Counted from the first letter of the stretch, positions 9,169 to 17,207 are shown. The stretch: 64,000 bases of DNA from Actinomycetota bacterium (GCA_020161845.1 JAIUNK010000017.1:29474-93473); one strand, 5' to 3'. The notes: generated from the letters alone by a model not told the origin. Made by a program: numbers and translations.

Positions 9169-10784
9169 CGGGTGCTCCCTCGCAAGTCGTCGACGGGGTT
9201 GGGTGCTTCGTCCGAGGCCGCGTCGTAGGGCGCAGCGGTGGGCGGGTCGGCCGGCACGCCGAGGTGGAACGTGGCCCCTTGCCCGGGAACGGAGTCGACG
9301 CCGACCCAGCCGTCGTGCGCGTCCGCGATGGCGCGGACGATCGATAGGCCCAGGCCGGCACCGGGCCCGGAGCGTGGGCCGTCGCCGCCGCGGCCGAAGC
9401 GCTCGAAGATGCGCTCGGCGTCCTCGGGCGGCACGCCCGGACCCTGGTCGGAGACGGAGAAGACCAGGTAGCGGCGGTGATCGTCGTACGTGAAGTGACT
9501 CGCCAGGCGGATGGGTGAGGCGGGCCCGGTGTGCTCGACGGCGTTCTGGGCGAGCTGGAGGACCGCCTGGGTGAGCCGTTGCGGATCGACCCAGGATCGT
9601 CCCTCCGCGATGTGCCCGAGCTCCCAGCGTCGCTCGCCGAGAGCCTGGGCCTTGGCGTCGATGTCGAGCGTGAGGACGGCGGCGTCGACCCCGTGACGAC
9701 GCTGGACGAAGTCGGGTCGCTCGGACTTCGCGAGCGCGAGAAGGTCGGTGACGATCCGGGACATCCGGTCCAGCTCCTGGGTCACCAGGTGCAGGGTGGC
9801 TCGGCGGTCGTCGGGGTCGTCCGGCAACAGCTCGAGATGACCGCGGATGATGGTGATCGGCGTGCGCAGTTCGTGGCCGGCGTCGTCGACGAAGCGCTGC
9901 TCGGCGACGAAGGCGTCCTGCAGCCGGTCGAGCATGGCGTTGAACTGCACCGCGAGTTCGGCGACGTCGTCCTGCCCGCGGACCGGGATGCGCCGGGACA
10001 GGTCCTCCTGGGAGATCTGTTCCGCCGCCTGCCGGATCTCCTTCACGGGACGCAGAATCTGACCGGCCGCCACGGAGGCGATGACTGTCGTCAGCAGGAG
10101 GCTGCCGAGGCCCACCCAGGTCATGAGACGCGTCGTCTCGCGGGCGTCCTGCGCCAGCGGCTCGAGGAAGACCACGACCGCGATGTCCCCGCTCGGCCCC
10201 GTCTGCGGCGCCACGTGCTGCCGCCCCCAGCGGATCTCGCCGACAGGGGTCTGGGCAACTCCGCTGGTTTCGCCGAGGACCCGGTCGAGCATCTCCCGGT
10301 CGGCGGCGAGGTCGTAGCCGTCGCTGGGCACCCTCGACCCGCGGACCTCCAGGAGTCCGGGCTCGTCGGCCGCGCGGGTGAGCAGCACCTCGGTGCTCTC
10401 GGGGCGCTGGCGGGAGAGGTAGACCTCGAACAGCCGGCCCGTGCCGACGAAGGACGCCGCCGTCTGTGGGTCGCGACCGTCGGCCGCGAACTTGGCGAAC
10501 TCCTCAACCTCCTGTTGTACCTGGTCGTTGGCCTCGCGGGCGACGGAGGCCTGCAGCGTGCTGTCGACCGTCACGATGAGGGCCGCGAGGCCGATCGCGA
10601 CCGTTCCGAGGATCCAGCCCAGGATGCGGAGCCGGGCCGGCAGGCGCGATCCCCGCGGAAGGTTCGCCGGCGTCCCGCCGAGGTCGACAGCCGTGCCGCC
10701 GGCCTCCCCGGGCGCTCGATCCCTCGCGGGATCGGACGCTGCGGGTGTGCGCTGCGGAAGCGGTTCAATCGTCGTCATCGTCAT
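9165..10784 (-). CDS. Membrane sensor histidine kinase (HAMP-HisKA-HATPase)
   Basis: This 539-residue kinase has a Pro/Ala-rich N-terminus, a membrane helix near residues 60-85, an extracytoplasmic sensor region, a second helix near 215-240, a HAMP linker, the phospho-acceptor His in DAGHELRTPITIIRGHLELL, the N box LAQNAVEHTG, and DQGPGVPPEDAERIFERFGRG with GAGLGLSIV. I placed the start at MTMTTIEPLPQ (10784); ATG 10778 is equally possible, and both lie inside the 3' end of the upstream small gene. It is cognate to the following regulator. The signal sensed is not evident from the sequence. Confidence 0.93.
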   Translation of the reverse strand: MTMTTIEPLPQRTPAASDPARDRAPGEAGGTAVDLGGTPANLPRGSRLPARLRILGWILGTVAIGLAALIVTVDSTLQASVAREANDQVQQEVEEFAKFAADGRDPQTAASFVGTGRLFEVYLSRQRPESTEVLLTRAADEPGLLEVRGSRVPSDGYDLAADREMLDRVLGETSGVAQTPVGEIRWGRQHVAPQTGPSGDIAVVVFLEPLAQDARETTRLMTWVGLGSLLLTTVIASVAAGQILRPVKEIRQAAEQISQEDLSRRIPVRGQDDVAELAVQFNAMLDRLQDAFVAEQRFVDDAGHELRTPITIIRGHLELLPDDPDDRRATLHLVTQELDRMSRIVTDLLALAKSERPDFVQRRHGVDAAVLTLDIDAKAQALGERRWELGHIAEGRSWVDPQRLTQAVLQLAQNAVEHTGPASPIRLASHFTYDDHRRYLVFSVSDQGPGVPPEDAERIFERFGRGGDGPRSGPGAGLGLSIVRAIADAHDGWVGVDSVPGQGATFHLGVPADPPTAAPYDAASDEAPNPVDDLRGSTR

Positions 10785-11223
10785 CCCCCGGGCCGTCGTC
10801 GTCGTCGATCGGCGGTGCCGGTCGCGTCCGGACAGGCGCGGGCGGCACCCCGACCGGGGGTCCCTGGGCCGGCGGCGCCGGTGCCGGCGACGGCCCGGCG
10901 GGCGCGGGTGCGGGTGCGGGAGCGGGAGCGGGGGTTGGCCCGGCGGGCGCGGGCGCCGGGGACGGCCCCATCGGTGCGCTCGGGGACGGCCCGGCGGGAG
11001 GGCTCGGCTGCGCCGGCCCGGGAGCGGCCGGGGGGTGCACGGTGGCCTGATCACGCAGGATCACCGGGGGGCCCGGTCGCTGCGCGAGAGCCGTACTGGC
11101 CACGGCAAGCAGGGCCGGGACGAGGAGCAGCCCGAGGATCACCCCCACGCGTCGCCAGGTCGCCGGGACCCGGCCGAAGGTGCCTGCGGCGGCAAACCCC
11201 CAGGCGGGACGTCGTCGTTGCAT
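10765..11223 (-). CDS. Small exported Pro/Ala-rich protein with acidic tail
   Basis: The 152-residue product starts MQRRRPAWGF, has one hydrophobic signal/anchor segment (about residues 25-48, VGVILGLLLVPALLAVASTALAQ, possible cleavage after ALA) and then a low-complexity tail of PAPAPAP repeats ending in a run of aspartates (DDDDGPGDDDDDD). I do not recognise a family. It is the first gene of the two-component/permease/glycerate kinase operon and overlaps the kinase start by about 20 bases. A surface or cell-wall-spanning accessory to the sensor is possible, but the repeats alone support no function. Confidence 0.6.
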   Translation of the reverse strand: MQRRRPAWGFAAAGTFGRVPATWRRVGVILGLLLVPALLAVASTALAQRPGPPVILRDQATVHPPAAPGPAQPSPPAGPSPSAPMGPSPAPAPAGPTPAPAPAPAPAPAGPSPAPAPPAQGPPVGVPPAPVRTRPAPPIDDDDGPGDDDDDD

Positions 11224-11256
11224 GATTCGCAGTCTGAAGGATTGCCCTGAAAGGCG

Positions 11257-11296
11257 CGTGAGCCGACGATGAGGGAACCTTCATCGTCGGCTCACG
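11257..11296. promoter_or_regulatory. Perfect 16-bp inverted repeat upstream of the two-component operon
   Basis: Arms 11257-11272 and 11281-11296 are exact reverse complements (CGTGAGCCGACGATGA) around an 8-base loop. It lies 33 bases upstream of the first gene's start at 11223. There is no T-run, so an intrinsic terminator is unlikely. An operator for the co-encoded OmpR-family regulator, or a leader hairpin, fits the position. Confidence 0.6.
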
Positions 11297-11413
11297 TCAT
11301 GGACGTGACCACGGAATGCCAGGTGCCCCGCCGTCAGGCAGGCACCGCACCGCTGCGCTCGCAGGGGCCTACTGACGGGGGTGGAATCGCGATCCCCCAG
11401 AATGCCGATGAGC

Positions 11414-11428
11414 CGGGCCTGCGGCCCG
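11414..11428. terminator. Short GC hairpin downstream of the tRNA/tmRNA-like 3' end
   Basis: CGGGCC and GGCCCG pair around a 3-base loop about 16 bases beyond the CCA of the RNA-like sequence. No T-run follows, so termination is only a possibility. Confidence 0.3.
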
Positions 11429-11443
11429 CGCTCACTCGAAAAC

Positions 11444-11474
11444 TGGTGGAGCTGAGGGGATTCGATCCCCACCC
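11444..11474 (-). other. tRNA-Ala or tmRNA 3'-end fragment, candidate attachment site
   Basis: On the minus strand the sequence GGGGATCGAATCCCC followed by TCAGCTCCACCA resembles a T-arm plus 3' acceptor strand and CCA. The acceptor strand CAGCTCC would place U at position 70 opposite G3, the alanine identity pair shared by tRNA-Ala and tmRNA. The T-loop begins A instead of T, and no 5' half or anticodon arm is found upstream within the next 170 bases, where an insertion element begins. Such 3' ends are typical integration sites and remain as direct-repeat remnants after island insertion. A chance match cannot be excluded. Confidence 0.45.
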
Positions 11475-11478
11475 GAGA

Positions 11479-11615
11479 TCACGGCCTCTGTGCGAGCACC
11501 ATCTCGACGGTTGACGACGGCGCGAGATGGGTAGCCACATCGGGAGCAATCATGGCCAGGACACGCATGAGGTCTGAGTGAACGCGGTCCGGCTCCTGAT
11601 CGGGTGTCCGGAAGG
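11479..11615 (-). pseudogene. C-terminal remnant of an unrecognised gene cut by the IS element
   Basis: One minus-strand frame runs open from the IS edge to a TGA at 11481-11479 and reads ...PDQEPDRVHSDLMRVLAMIA then PDVATHLAPSSTVEMVLAQRP. The composition looks protein-like, but I recognise no family. It lies directly between the IS3-family element and the tRNA/tmRNA-like 3' end, where an integrase gene would be expected in an island; that identity is not supported by motifs. Confidence 0.3.
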
Positions 11616-11641
11616 TGTCAAGCCGTTTGAGACACGTCTGG

Positions 11642-12643
11642 TCATGCGGTCTGTATGAGGGCCTCCTGTGAGGGCTGGTTGATCCAGGCGGCAGCGGGCA
11701 GTTTCGGTGGTTGTGGTGGGCGGTTGCCGAAGCGCTCGGGGTGGGCGGCGTAGGCCGCGTTCAGGGTCTGCTGTCGTTGGGCCCGGACCTCGGTCGCGGT
11801 GCCGTAGTGGACTGAGGCCGGGGTGTGCAGGCCGATCCCGCAGTGGCGGTGCTCGTGGTTGTAGTAGTTGAAGAACTTCTCCCCGAACGCGCGGGCATCG
11901 GCCAGCGAGCCGAACCGCTCGGGGAAGACCGGGGCGTACTTCATCGTCTTGAACGCGGCCTCGCTGTAGGGGTTGTCGTTGCTGACGTGCGGACGCGAGT
12001 GGGAGCGGGCGACGCCAAGGTCGACTAGGAGCTGGGCAACCGGCTTAGAGGTCATTGAGGTGCCCCGGTCGGCGTGGACCGCCTGGGGGATGCCGTGCAC
12101 TCCCATCGCCTGCTCGAGCATGGTCTTGGCGATCTCGCTGTCTTCACAGGCGGCGATCGTCCAGGCCACGACGAAGCGGGAGAAGATGTCGAGCACCACG
12201 TAGAGGTCGTAGTAGACCCCGCGGTCTGGGCCACGGAGTTTGGTGATGTCCCAGGACCAGACTTGCCCCGGCTCGGTGGCCACCAACTCGGGCTTGGACT
12301 TGGCTGGGTGCGTGGCCTGGGCACGACGCTCACCTGCAGCGCCGTGGGCGCGCAAGATCCGATGCATCGTCGACATCGAGCACAGGTAGGTGCCCTCGTC
12401 CAGCAGCGTGGCCCAGGTCTGGGCCACCGACTTGTCGATGAACCGGTCACTGGTCAACACACCCAGGACCTGGGCGCGTTCGTCGTCGCTGAGCGCGTTC
12501 GGCGGCGCCGGCCGAGGCCCCACCGGACCGACCCGTTGGGGTGCCTTGGCCCGGTAGTGACTGCCCCGCGGTCGGCCCAGCAGGTCGCACGCCGTCTTGA
12601 CGGTGGTGTACGAGGCGAGCTCTTCGACCAGCGGGTTGATCAC
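11642..12643 (-). CDS. IS3-family transposase OrfB (DDE integrase core)
   Basis: This 333-residue protein has the N-terminal HTH_21 region (ACDLLGRPRGSHYR) and an rve integrase core with all three catalytic acids: Asp in WSWDITKLRGP, Asp in VHADRGTSMTSKPV and Glu in NPYSEAAFKTMKY. It starts with GTG at 12643, overlapping the stop of spliced OrfA (GTGA). It looks intact. Transposition would need OrfA, whose frame is restored only when the intron is removed. Confidence 0.93.
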   Translation of the reverse strand: MINPLVEELASYTTVKTACDLLGRPRGSHYRAKAPQRVGPVGPRPAPPNALSDDERAQVLGVLTSDRFIDKSVAQTWATLLDEGTYLCSMSTMHRILRAHGAAGERRAQATHPAKSKPELVATEPGQVWSWDITKLRGPDRGVYYDLYVVLDIFSRFVVAWTIAACEDSEIAKTMLEQAMGVHGIPQAVHADRGTSMTSKPVAQLLVDLGVARSHSRPHVSNDNPYSEAAFKTMKYAPVFPERFGSLADARAFGEKFFNYYNHEHRHCGIGLHTPASVHYGTATEVRAQRQQTLNAAYAAHPERFGNRPPQPPKLPAAAWINQPSQEALIQTA

Positions 12644-12729
12644 CGCGGCGACCGCTTGGGCTGCTCCGCGCTCTCGGAGAGCATCTCCAAGTCGGGTGGC
12701 CGGGGGCCCGCGGGCCCCCGGCTCCCACA

Positions 12730-12763
12730 GAACCGTACGTGACAGTCTCCCGTCATACGGCTC
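12730..12763 (-). ncRNA. Group II intron domain V
   Basis: The 34-base catalytic hairpin starts GAGCCGTATGA and ends ACGTACGGTTC on the minus strand; the two arms pair as expected around the loop-proximal CGGGAGACTGTC. It lies 13 bases after the maturase stop. A GC-rich domain VI stem (12695-12727) with an unpaired A near the end follows. Domain V is the most conserved part of group II ribozymes, and this copy looks functional. Confidence 0.93.
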
Positions 12764-12775
12764 TTGTTGTTCTGG

Positions 12776-14035
12776 TCACCACAGGAATTCTGGTTCGCTG
12801 GTCCACGCCCAGTGGGCGAAATACCGTGGGCTTGCTTTCACGGCGTCCCTCCAGGTGGTCATGGTCTCTTTCCAGCTGTGCCGTAGTCGTCGATATTTCC
12901 CGCGTAGCCACCGGATCATGTAGGAGTTGATCCGTCTCAGCAGCGGATACAGAACATGCCGATTGAATCGGCCATAGTACTGCATCCAGCCTCGCACGAC
13001 AGGATTAATCCAGTCGGCGAGGTCGCGTGCAGTCGCCGTGACCCACCGGTGCAACCGCCAAGCCCGGAGCTGGGCACCCATCCGCTTTCGGGCCGACTTC
13101 GAAACTGCCGGAGAAAAGCTCCGGAACAGCCCGTAGCGGCCCTTGACGGTACGGTCACGAAAGTCATACCCCAGGAACGTGAACTGCGTGAGCTCATAGG
13201 AGCCCGTGCGGTTCGCGTCCCGGCAGTACACAATCCGTGTCTTGTCCGGGTGCAGTTCCAGACCGACCTCGTTCATCCGTGCTGACACCGCGGCGAGCAC
13301 TCGGCGAGCCTGATCCAGGCTGGCGCAGTGGATCACCGCATCATCGGCGTACCGCTCGAACACGACTGAGTCGTGATGACGGGCTAGCCAGGTGTCAAAC
13401 GCGTAGTGCATGAACAGGTTCGCCAACACCGGCGACAGCGGAGACCCTTGCGGGGTTCCCACCGTCCGCGCCACGACGGCACCGTCGGGATGTTGCAGCG
13501 GCGCCGCAAGCCAGCGCCGCACATACAGCTTCACCCACGGCAGATCGCACACCGTGACCAGCGCCTTGCCGATGAGATCCCAGGGCACGCTGTCGAAGAA
13601 CGCCTTGATGTCGAGATCGATCACCCAGTCATACCGCCAACAACGTGCCCGGCAGACGGCCACGGCGTCGAGCGCCCCCCGATCGGGGCGATACCCGTAA
13701 GAATCACGGTGGAACACCGGCTCACACCGCTGTTCCAGCACCATAGCTACCGCCGTCTGGGCGACCCGGTCCCCGATCGTGGGCACCCCCAGAACTCTGA
13801 CCCCACCAGCGGCCTTCGGGATCTGGACCATCCGCACCGGCGGCGGAACGTAGCTGCCCGAGGACATCCGATTCCAGATCTTGTACAAGTTACCTTGCAG
13901 ATCCTTCTCGAACTCCTCGATAGCGACTCCATCCACCCCCGGCGCACCTTTATTGGCCCGAACCTTCGACCACGCCTGCAAAATCAGCACTTTCGGGATA
14001 TCGAACGATTTCCCAGATGATGTCAACGCGTCCAC
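12776..14035 (-). CDS. ltrA: Group II intron reverse transcriptase/maturase
   Basis: This intron-encoded protein of about 419 residues has reverse transcriptase blocks (KVRANKGAPGVDG, RPLGVPT-like RVLGVPTIGDRVAQ, YGYRPDRGALDAV, the active site FERYADDAVIH and GTPQGSPLSPVLANL) and a C-terminal maturase domain (ADWINPVVRGWMQYYGRFN). There is no HNH endonuclease domain. I chose GTG at 14035 (MDALTSSGKSFDIPK) because GGGAGG lies 6 bases upstream and homologues begin near this point; the frame stays open further upstream. The maturase assists splicing and retrohoming of the surrounding intron. Confidence 0.92.
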   Translation of the reverse strand: MDALTSSGKSFDIPKVLILQAWSKVRANKGAPGVDGVAIEEFEKDLQGNLYKIWNRMSSGSYVPPPVRMVQIPKAAGGVRVLGVPTIGDRVAQTAVAMVLEQRCEPVFHRDSYGYRPDRGALDAVAVCRARCWRYDWVIDLDIKAFFDSVPWDLIGKALVTVCDLPWVKLYVRRWLAAPLQHPDGAVVARTVGTPQGSPLSPVLANLFMHYAFDTWLARHHDSVVFERYADDAVIHCASLDQARRVLAAVSARMNEVGLELHPDKTRIVYCRDANRTGSYELTQFTFLGYDFRDRTVKGRYGLFRSFSPAVSKSARKRMGAQLRAWRLHRWVTATARDLADWINPVVRGWMQYYGRFNRHVLYPLLRRINSYMIRWLRGKYRRLRHSWKETMTTWRDAVKASPRYFAHWAWTSEPEFLW

Positions 14036-14576
14036 TCCATTCCTCCCACCACCAGCGCAACACGCGGCGGCGGTTGATCGAATCAACCCGTCACGAACAA
14101 CCCAGCCCCTTCGCTCCCGACCCATTACAGGCCCTTCACCGCTACTACGAGCCGGTCCGCCAGCATCCGAACAGCAACCCACAAACCACCCTCCGGACAC
14201 CTTCTCCTGTTCCATGCAGACGCTGCAGACCGGGTTCCTGCCACCTTCACGCCGGACGCCACCTGGCCAATAAGCGGACACCCGCCAGGCTCATCCCGGG
14301 ACGCCCTCATATCCCGGTTTCGACGTCACCCAAGCATTTCGACGCGTCATCAGTGATTCACTCGCGTTCAGCTCCCCGGTCCCCACCTGACACCCGGCCG
14401 TACCAGGCGCCTTTTCCTTCTCGCTCACCACGACAGTCTTCAGCTAACGCAGCAGAAGGCGGTTTGAAGCCTCCCTCCGCAGGGCGACTCCGAGGGGCCA
14501 ATAACCCTCATCATCTACACAGCACCATCAGGACGTCTGTCGCCTACACCACAGACCCCTTCCGTTCAGGACACAC

Positions 14577-14888
14577 GAGCGCGTGTGCTTTTCCCACCAG
14601 GTCCAACGCCGCGCGGGTCCGGGCCAGCTCGGCCTCGGCCCTGTGCGCCCTGGCCCGCAACGCCTCGACTTCGCGGTCACGTCGATCCCGGGTGGCCGGG
14701 GCCAGCCCGGAACGGGCGCCGGCATCAGCGGCCTTGCGCCACTCGATGATGTGCGAGGAGTACAGGCCCTCGCGGCGCAAGATCGCGCCACGCTCACCCC
14801 GCTCCGCTGCCTCGTACTCGGCCAGCAGGTTCGCCTTGTACTCCGCGCTGAACGTGCGGCGCTTGGGCCGATCAGCACGAGGTCCCAT
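14577..14888 (-). CDS. IS3-family transposase OrfA, 5' exon (3' exon at 12640-12690)
   Basis: The first 104 codons of OrfA, from ATG 14888 (MGPRADRPKRRTFSAEYKAN), encode an HTH_Tnp_1 helix-turn-helix (REGLYSSHIIEWRK) and a leucine-zipper-like stretch (REVEALRARAHRAEAEL) ending at GKAHAL. The intron begins at the next base. The 3' exon, 12690-12640, adds LEMLSESAEQPKRSPR and a stop, giving 120 residues, normal for IS3 OrfA. Read without splicing, the frame would end SVV after 12 intron-derived residues. Confidence 0.88.
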
Positions 14889-15003
14889 ACCCCCATCATC
14901 AACGCAGGAATCGGCCAGGGTCATCGTCATCGGTAGCAACTCGCTTCTCGCCCCGTGCAAGGGAAGGAACTCAGCGGATGTGTCTCACCTCAGCCTGACG
15001 CAC

Positions 15004-15229
15004 AGGGCCTCGGCACCCCAGAGATCACCGTGGGGAGTCGCAACCCACGATCCGCCAACCCGACCTCACCGTGATTGGCGCCGACATCGACCCCGGCGCC
15101 TGGCTCAACGCCCCCACCGACGTGCCCACAGCCACCCTGGGCACGGGGATCCACACCCTCACCCTGCCCGCCAACGACTTGACCTGGCCCACTGCCCCGT
15201 GACTTGCAAACAGGCGGCGGGCTCACGGG
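15004..15229. other. Unassigned region right of the IS element
   Basis: No confident gene. One plus-strand frame reads RQPDLTVIGADIDPGAWLNA and continues to a TGA near 15202 (..LPANDLTWPTAP); it could be the tail of a protein truncated by the IS insertion, but I do not recognise it and no start is present. Confidence 0.3.
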
Positions 15230-15350
15230 CTCCACGGTCTGACAGCGTCACGTCGAACCGCGCGAAGTCGGCCAGATTGTGGGTCGCGACCACCATTCCA
15301 TGTACCTGCGTGTCGCCGCGATGAACGAATCGCGGTCCTCAGGGAGCGAA
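15230..15350 (-). pseudogene. Frameshifted C-terminal fragment of a PIN-domain (VapC) toxin
   Basis: On the minus strand one frame reads LPEDRDSFIAATRRY; after a one-base shift near 15300 another continues VHGMVVATHNLADFARFDVTL. Together they match the C-terminal PIN signature of FitB-like VapC toxins (compare the remnant at 17602-17932, with DRDAFIAATAQVHGLVVATRN). The N-terminal two thirds are missing. It directly abuts the 3' end of the intact vapC at 15339-15740, whose stop lies within it in another frame. Confidence 0.6.
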
Positions 15351-15740
15351 GCCGGGACAAACGACGGAACAACCGATGCGCGCGGCCACCGCGGCCAGCT
15401 CGCGGTCGTACGTCACGAGTTCGTCGGCCTCCACTCGAAGAGCCACCGCCAGATGAATCGCGTCCGCGCTGCGCAGCCTCCATGCGGAACTGGCCGCCCG
15501 GAGCAGATCGACGCGCTCGACATCGACCAACGTCAAACCGTCGAGCACGGCACGCACGGCCCCCGGATCGAGAGCCGACCGTCGCTGCGCAGCGCAGTGC
15601 AGCTCTGTGTGCAGGAGCCATGACGCGACCAGCCGGTCGCCGTTCGCGGCGGAGAGGGTCAGGTCCGCCGCCAACGCCTCCGACTCCGCCTCCTCGACGA
15701 GCAACTTCAACGCCGCCGACGTGTCGATGTAGCGAATCAT
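15339..15740 (-). CDS. VapC-type PIN-domain toxin
   Basis: This 133-residue PIN ribonuclease has the N-terminal Asp in MIRYIDTSAALKLL, an internal Glu (HTELHCAA), the Asp of RLRSADAIHLAVAL and the last Asp in VTYDREL: the four-acid metal site of VapC toxins. The ATG overlaps the stop of the Phd-type antitoxin gene (ATGA), the standard antitoxin-toxin order. VapC toxins cleave tRNA or rRNA when the antitoxin is lost. Its 3' end runs into an older vapC remnant. Confidence 0.92.
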   Translation of the reverse strand: MIRYIDTSAALKLLVEEAESEALAADLTLSAANGDRLVASWLLHTELHCAAQRRSALDPGAVRAVLDGLTLVDVERVDLLRAASSAWRLRSADAIHLAVALRVEADELVTYDRELAAVAARIGCSVVCPGFAP

Positions 15741-16000
15741 CGATCCCCACGCAGGTCATCAAGGACCACGCGCGAGACAACACCGCTGACCCGGGGCACC
15801 GCCGAGAAGTCGGGACGCGCCACGCGCGGCGGACGCGACCGCCCAGCCTCCTCGATCCGAGCCAACTCACTGCGCGCAGGCGGCACCAAGATCGCGGCGG
15901 GCGTGCCGTGGTTCGTGACGAGGAGGGTCTCCCCAGAACTCACCCGCGCAAGGACCGCACTGCTGTTGTTGCGCAGCTCACGATGCGCGATGGTCTCCAC
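15737..16000 (-). CDS. Phd/YefM-type antitoxin
   Basis: The 87-residue product (GTG 16000, AAGGAG six bases upstream) begins METIAHRELRNNSSAVLARV and contains SGETLLVTNHGTPAAILVPP, the classical Phd/YefM fold that binds operator DNA and, through its tail, neutralises the partner toxin. The tail ...SRVVLDDLRGDR overlaps the vapC start. A longer open frame upstream lacks a good ribosome site. Confidence 0.9.
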   Translation of the reverse strand: METIAHRELRNNSSAVLARVSSGETLLVTNHGTPAAILVPPARSELARIEEAGRSRPPRVARPDFSAVPRVSGVVSRVVLDDLRGDR

Positions 16001-16181
16001 GTCGTACTCCTTGCCGCGACAGCAACGCCCGGAGGAACCGGCAGGGCGGACGCCTGACGCGCGTCGTCTCAGGACTGCTAAGAGGTAGCAATCGTAGCAC
16101 TCGACCCTTGCAGTGCCCTTGGCAGCAGCCGCACGTGCGTGCCGGCGCCGACGATGTCGCTGATGGCCCACTTCTCCCTCG

Positions 16182-16217
16182 AGAGATATGCACATGCTAA
16201 TGTATGTGCATATCTCT
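16182..16217. promoter_or_regulatory. Perfect 14-bp palindromic operator over the vapB start
   Basis: Arms AGAGATATGCACAT (16182-16195) and its exact reverse complement (16204-16217) flank GCTAATGT. The right arm includes the ATG of the antitoxin gene. Ribbon-helix-helix antitoxins autorepress by binding such palindromes. A diverged copy precedes the second module at 17956-17987. Confidence 0.75.
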
Positions 16218-16476
16218 GTTGGAGCGGCGGCTGCAGATCCTGCTCGATGGCGCGCGCTACGAGCGGCTGGCGCGCGAGGCCGAGGCCACCGGGCACAGCG
16301 TGGCGGCAATCGTGCGTGAGGCCATCGACCTGCGCCTCCCCCCGGATCTGGACAAGCGGGCGGAGGCGGGCCGTCGCCTCCTGGAACTCGCGGACCGCAC
16401 AGGCCAGAGGCCCGAGCCGGACTGGGCAGAGATCAAGGCGGACATCGAGGCCGACATCGAAGCCCGCCTCCCGTGA
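16204..16476 (+). CDS. VapB-like ribbon-helix-helix antitoxin (copy 1)
   Basis: The 90-residue protein starts MCISLLERRLQILLDGARYE and has an RHH-like N-terminal half (RLAREAEATGHSVAAIVREAID) and an acidic C-terminus (EPDWAEIKADIEADIEARLP) of the kind that wraps the toxin. The start lies within a perfect palindrome, suggesting autoregulation. The stop overlaps the toxin GTG. It is nearly identical to the copy at 17976-18248, so the module was duplicated recently. Confidence 0.88.
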   Translation: MCISLLERRLQILLDGARYERLAREAEATGHSVAAIVREAIDLRLPPDLDKRAEAGRRLLELADRTGQRPEPDWAEIKADIEADIEARLP

Positions 16477-16898
16477 CCGGCGTGACTGCCCTCTTCATCG
16501 ACAGCAACATTGCCCTGTACGCCGTCGGCGGCCCCCACCGGCACAAGGCGGCCTGCCGAGGCATCCTCGAGGCGGCCACCACGGGAACGGTGACGCTGCA
16601 CGCCAGCGTAGAGCTGATCCAGGAGGTCCTGCACCACCGCCTCCGGATCGACCACCGCGAGACCGCGATAGCAGCCGCACGATGGCTCACCGACCTGTGC
16701 ACGGTCCACCCGTTCACCAAGGACGTGGCACGGTCGATGCTCAACCTCGTGGCCACCACCAGCATCCGCGACCGCGACGCCGTCCACGCCGCCACCGCCC
16801 TCGCCGCCGGCTTCGACCAGATCGTGACCGTCGACCCCAACCTCGCCGTGCCCGGCCTCGACGTCCTCACACCAGAGCAAGCCTTACCCAGCAACTAA
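16473..16898 (+). CDS. VapC PIN-domain toxin (copy 1)
   Basis: This 141-residue PIN toxin shows Asp in ALFIDSNIALYAVGG, Glu in ASVELIQEVLHHR, Asp in RDRDAVHAATALA and Asp in VTVDPNLAV. It begins with GTG overlapping the antitoxin stop. It differs from copy 2 (18245-18754) by scattered substitutions and a different C-terminus (VLTPEQALPSN). Ribonuclease activity is inferred from the family. Confidence 0.92.
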   Translation: MTGVTALFIDSNIALYAVGGPHRHKAACRGILEAATTGTVTLHASVELIQEVLHHRLRIDHRETAIAAARWLTDLCTVHPFTKDVARSMLNLVATTSIRDRDAVHAATALAAGFDQIVTVDPNLAVPGLDVLTPEQALPSN

Positions 16899-16943
16899 AC
16901 CGAGCAGCCCACGGCTGGTGCAGCTCCGGTGTTACACTTACTC

Positions 16944-17207
16944 ATGCCCACCACCAAACCGCGCGTCATGGTGACCGAGACCGCCGCCCTCACGGCCGCG
17001 CTCGATGCGGCCGCCACAACCTGGCCGGGCGTGCCCCGCTCGGAACTCCTGGCGCGGCTGGCCCTCGCCGGGGCCGACGCCCACCGGCATGCGGAGCTCG
17101 ACGCCCAGGCCAATCGCCGTGCAGCCGTCGCGCGCCTGGCAGGGTCGATGACCGGCCGCTTTGGCCAGACGTACCTCGACGATCTGCGCCAGGAGTGGCC
17201 ACCGTGA
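16944..17207 (+). CDS. Small VapB-type antitoxin
   Basis: An 87-residue protein starting MPTTKPRVMVTETAALTAAL, of the small antitoxin type found before FitB-like VapC genes; the middle (VPRSELLARLALAGADAHRH) could form the DNA-binding helices. A TACACT element ends only five bases before the ATG, so the transcript may be leaderless. An in-frame GTG at 16929 is less likely as start. The stop overlaps the vapC GTG. Confidence 0.8.
   Translation: MPTTKPRVMVTETAALTAALDAAATTWPGVPRSELLARLALAGADAHRHAELDAQANRRAAVARLAGSMTGRFGQTYLDDLRQEWPP

Larger units (their letters stand above)
12691..14576 (-). mobile_element. Group II intron inserted within IS3 OrfA
   Basis: The intron boundaries are fixed by three facts. 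The 5' end at 14576 reads GTGTGTCC, matching the GUGYG consensus. The 3' end at 12691 reads CCACCCGAC, matching the AY rule, with a candidate branch A seven bases from the end. Joining the flanks converts ...GKAHAL plus LEMLSESAEQPKRSPR into a normal IS3 OrfA. The intron contains an RT/maturase gene and a canonical domain V. It is oriented like the host gene, so RNA splicing would allow transposase expression. Confidence 0.92.
11616..15003 (-). mobile_element. IS3-family insertion element interrupted by a group II intron
   Basis: The element carries OrfA and OrfB of an IS3-family transposase on the minus strand. Imperfect terminal repeats are visible: TGTCAAGCCGTTTGAGACAC at the left (from 11616) and, reversed, a related TCAGGCTGAGGTGAGACAC at the right, ending near 15002. 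Without the 1886-base intron the element is about 1.5 kb, normal for the family. Exact ends and target duplication could not be settled; the boundaries may be off by a few bases. Confidence 0.8.

Noticed and set aside
11444-11815. A complete tmRNA (ssrA) gene on the minus strand
   Set aside because: Only a 3'-end-like sequence is visible; no GGGGCTG 5' end, tag reading frame or pseudoknots are seen before the IS element.
14581-15222. Second transposase gene to the right of the IS
   Set aside because: Frames there are shadows of OrfA or low-complexity sequence; no DDE or HTH motif beyond OrfA.
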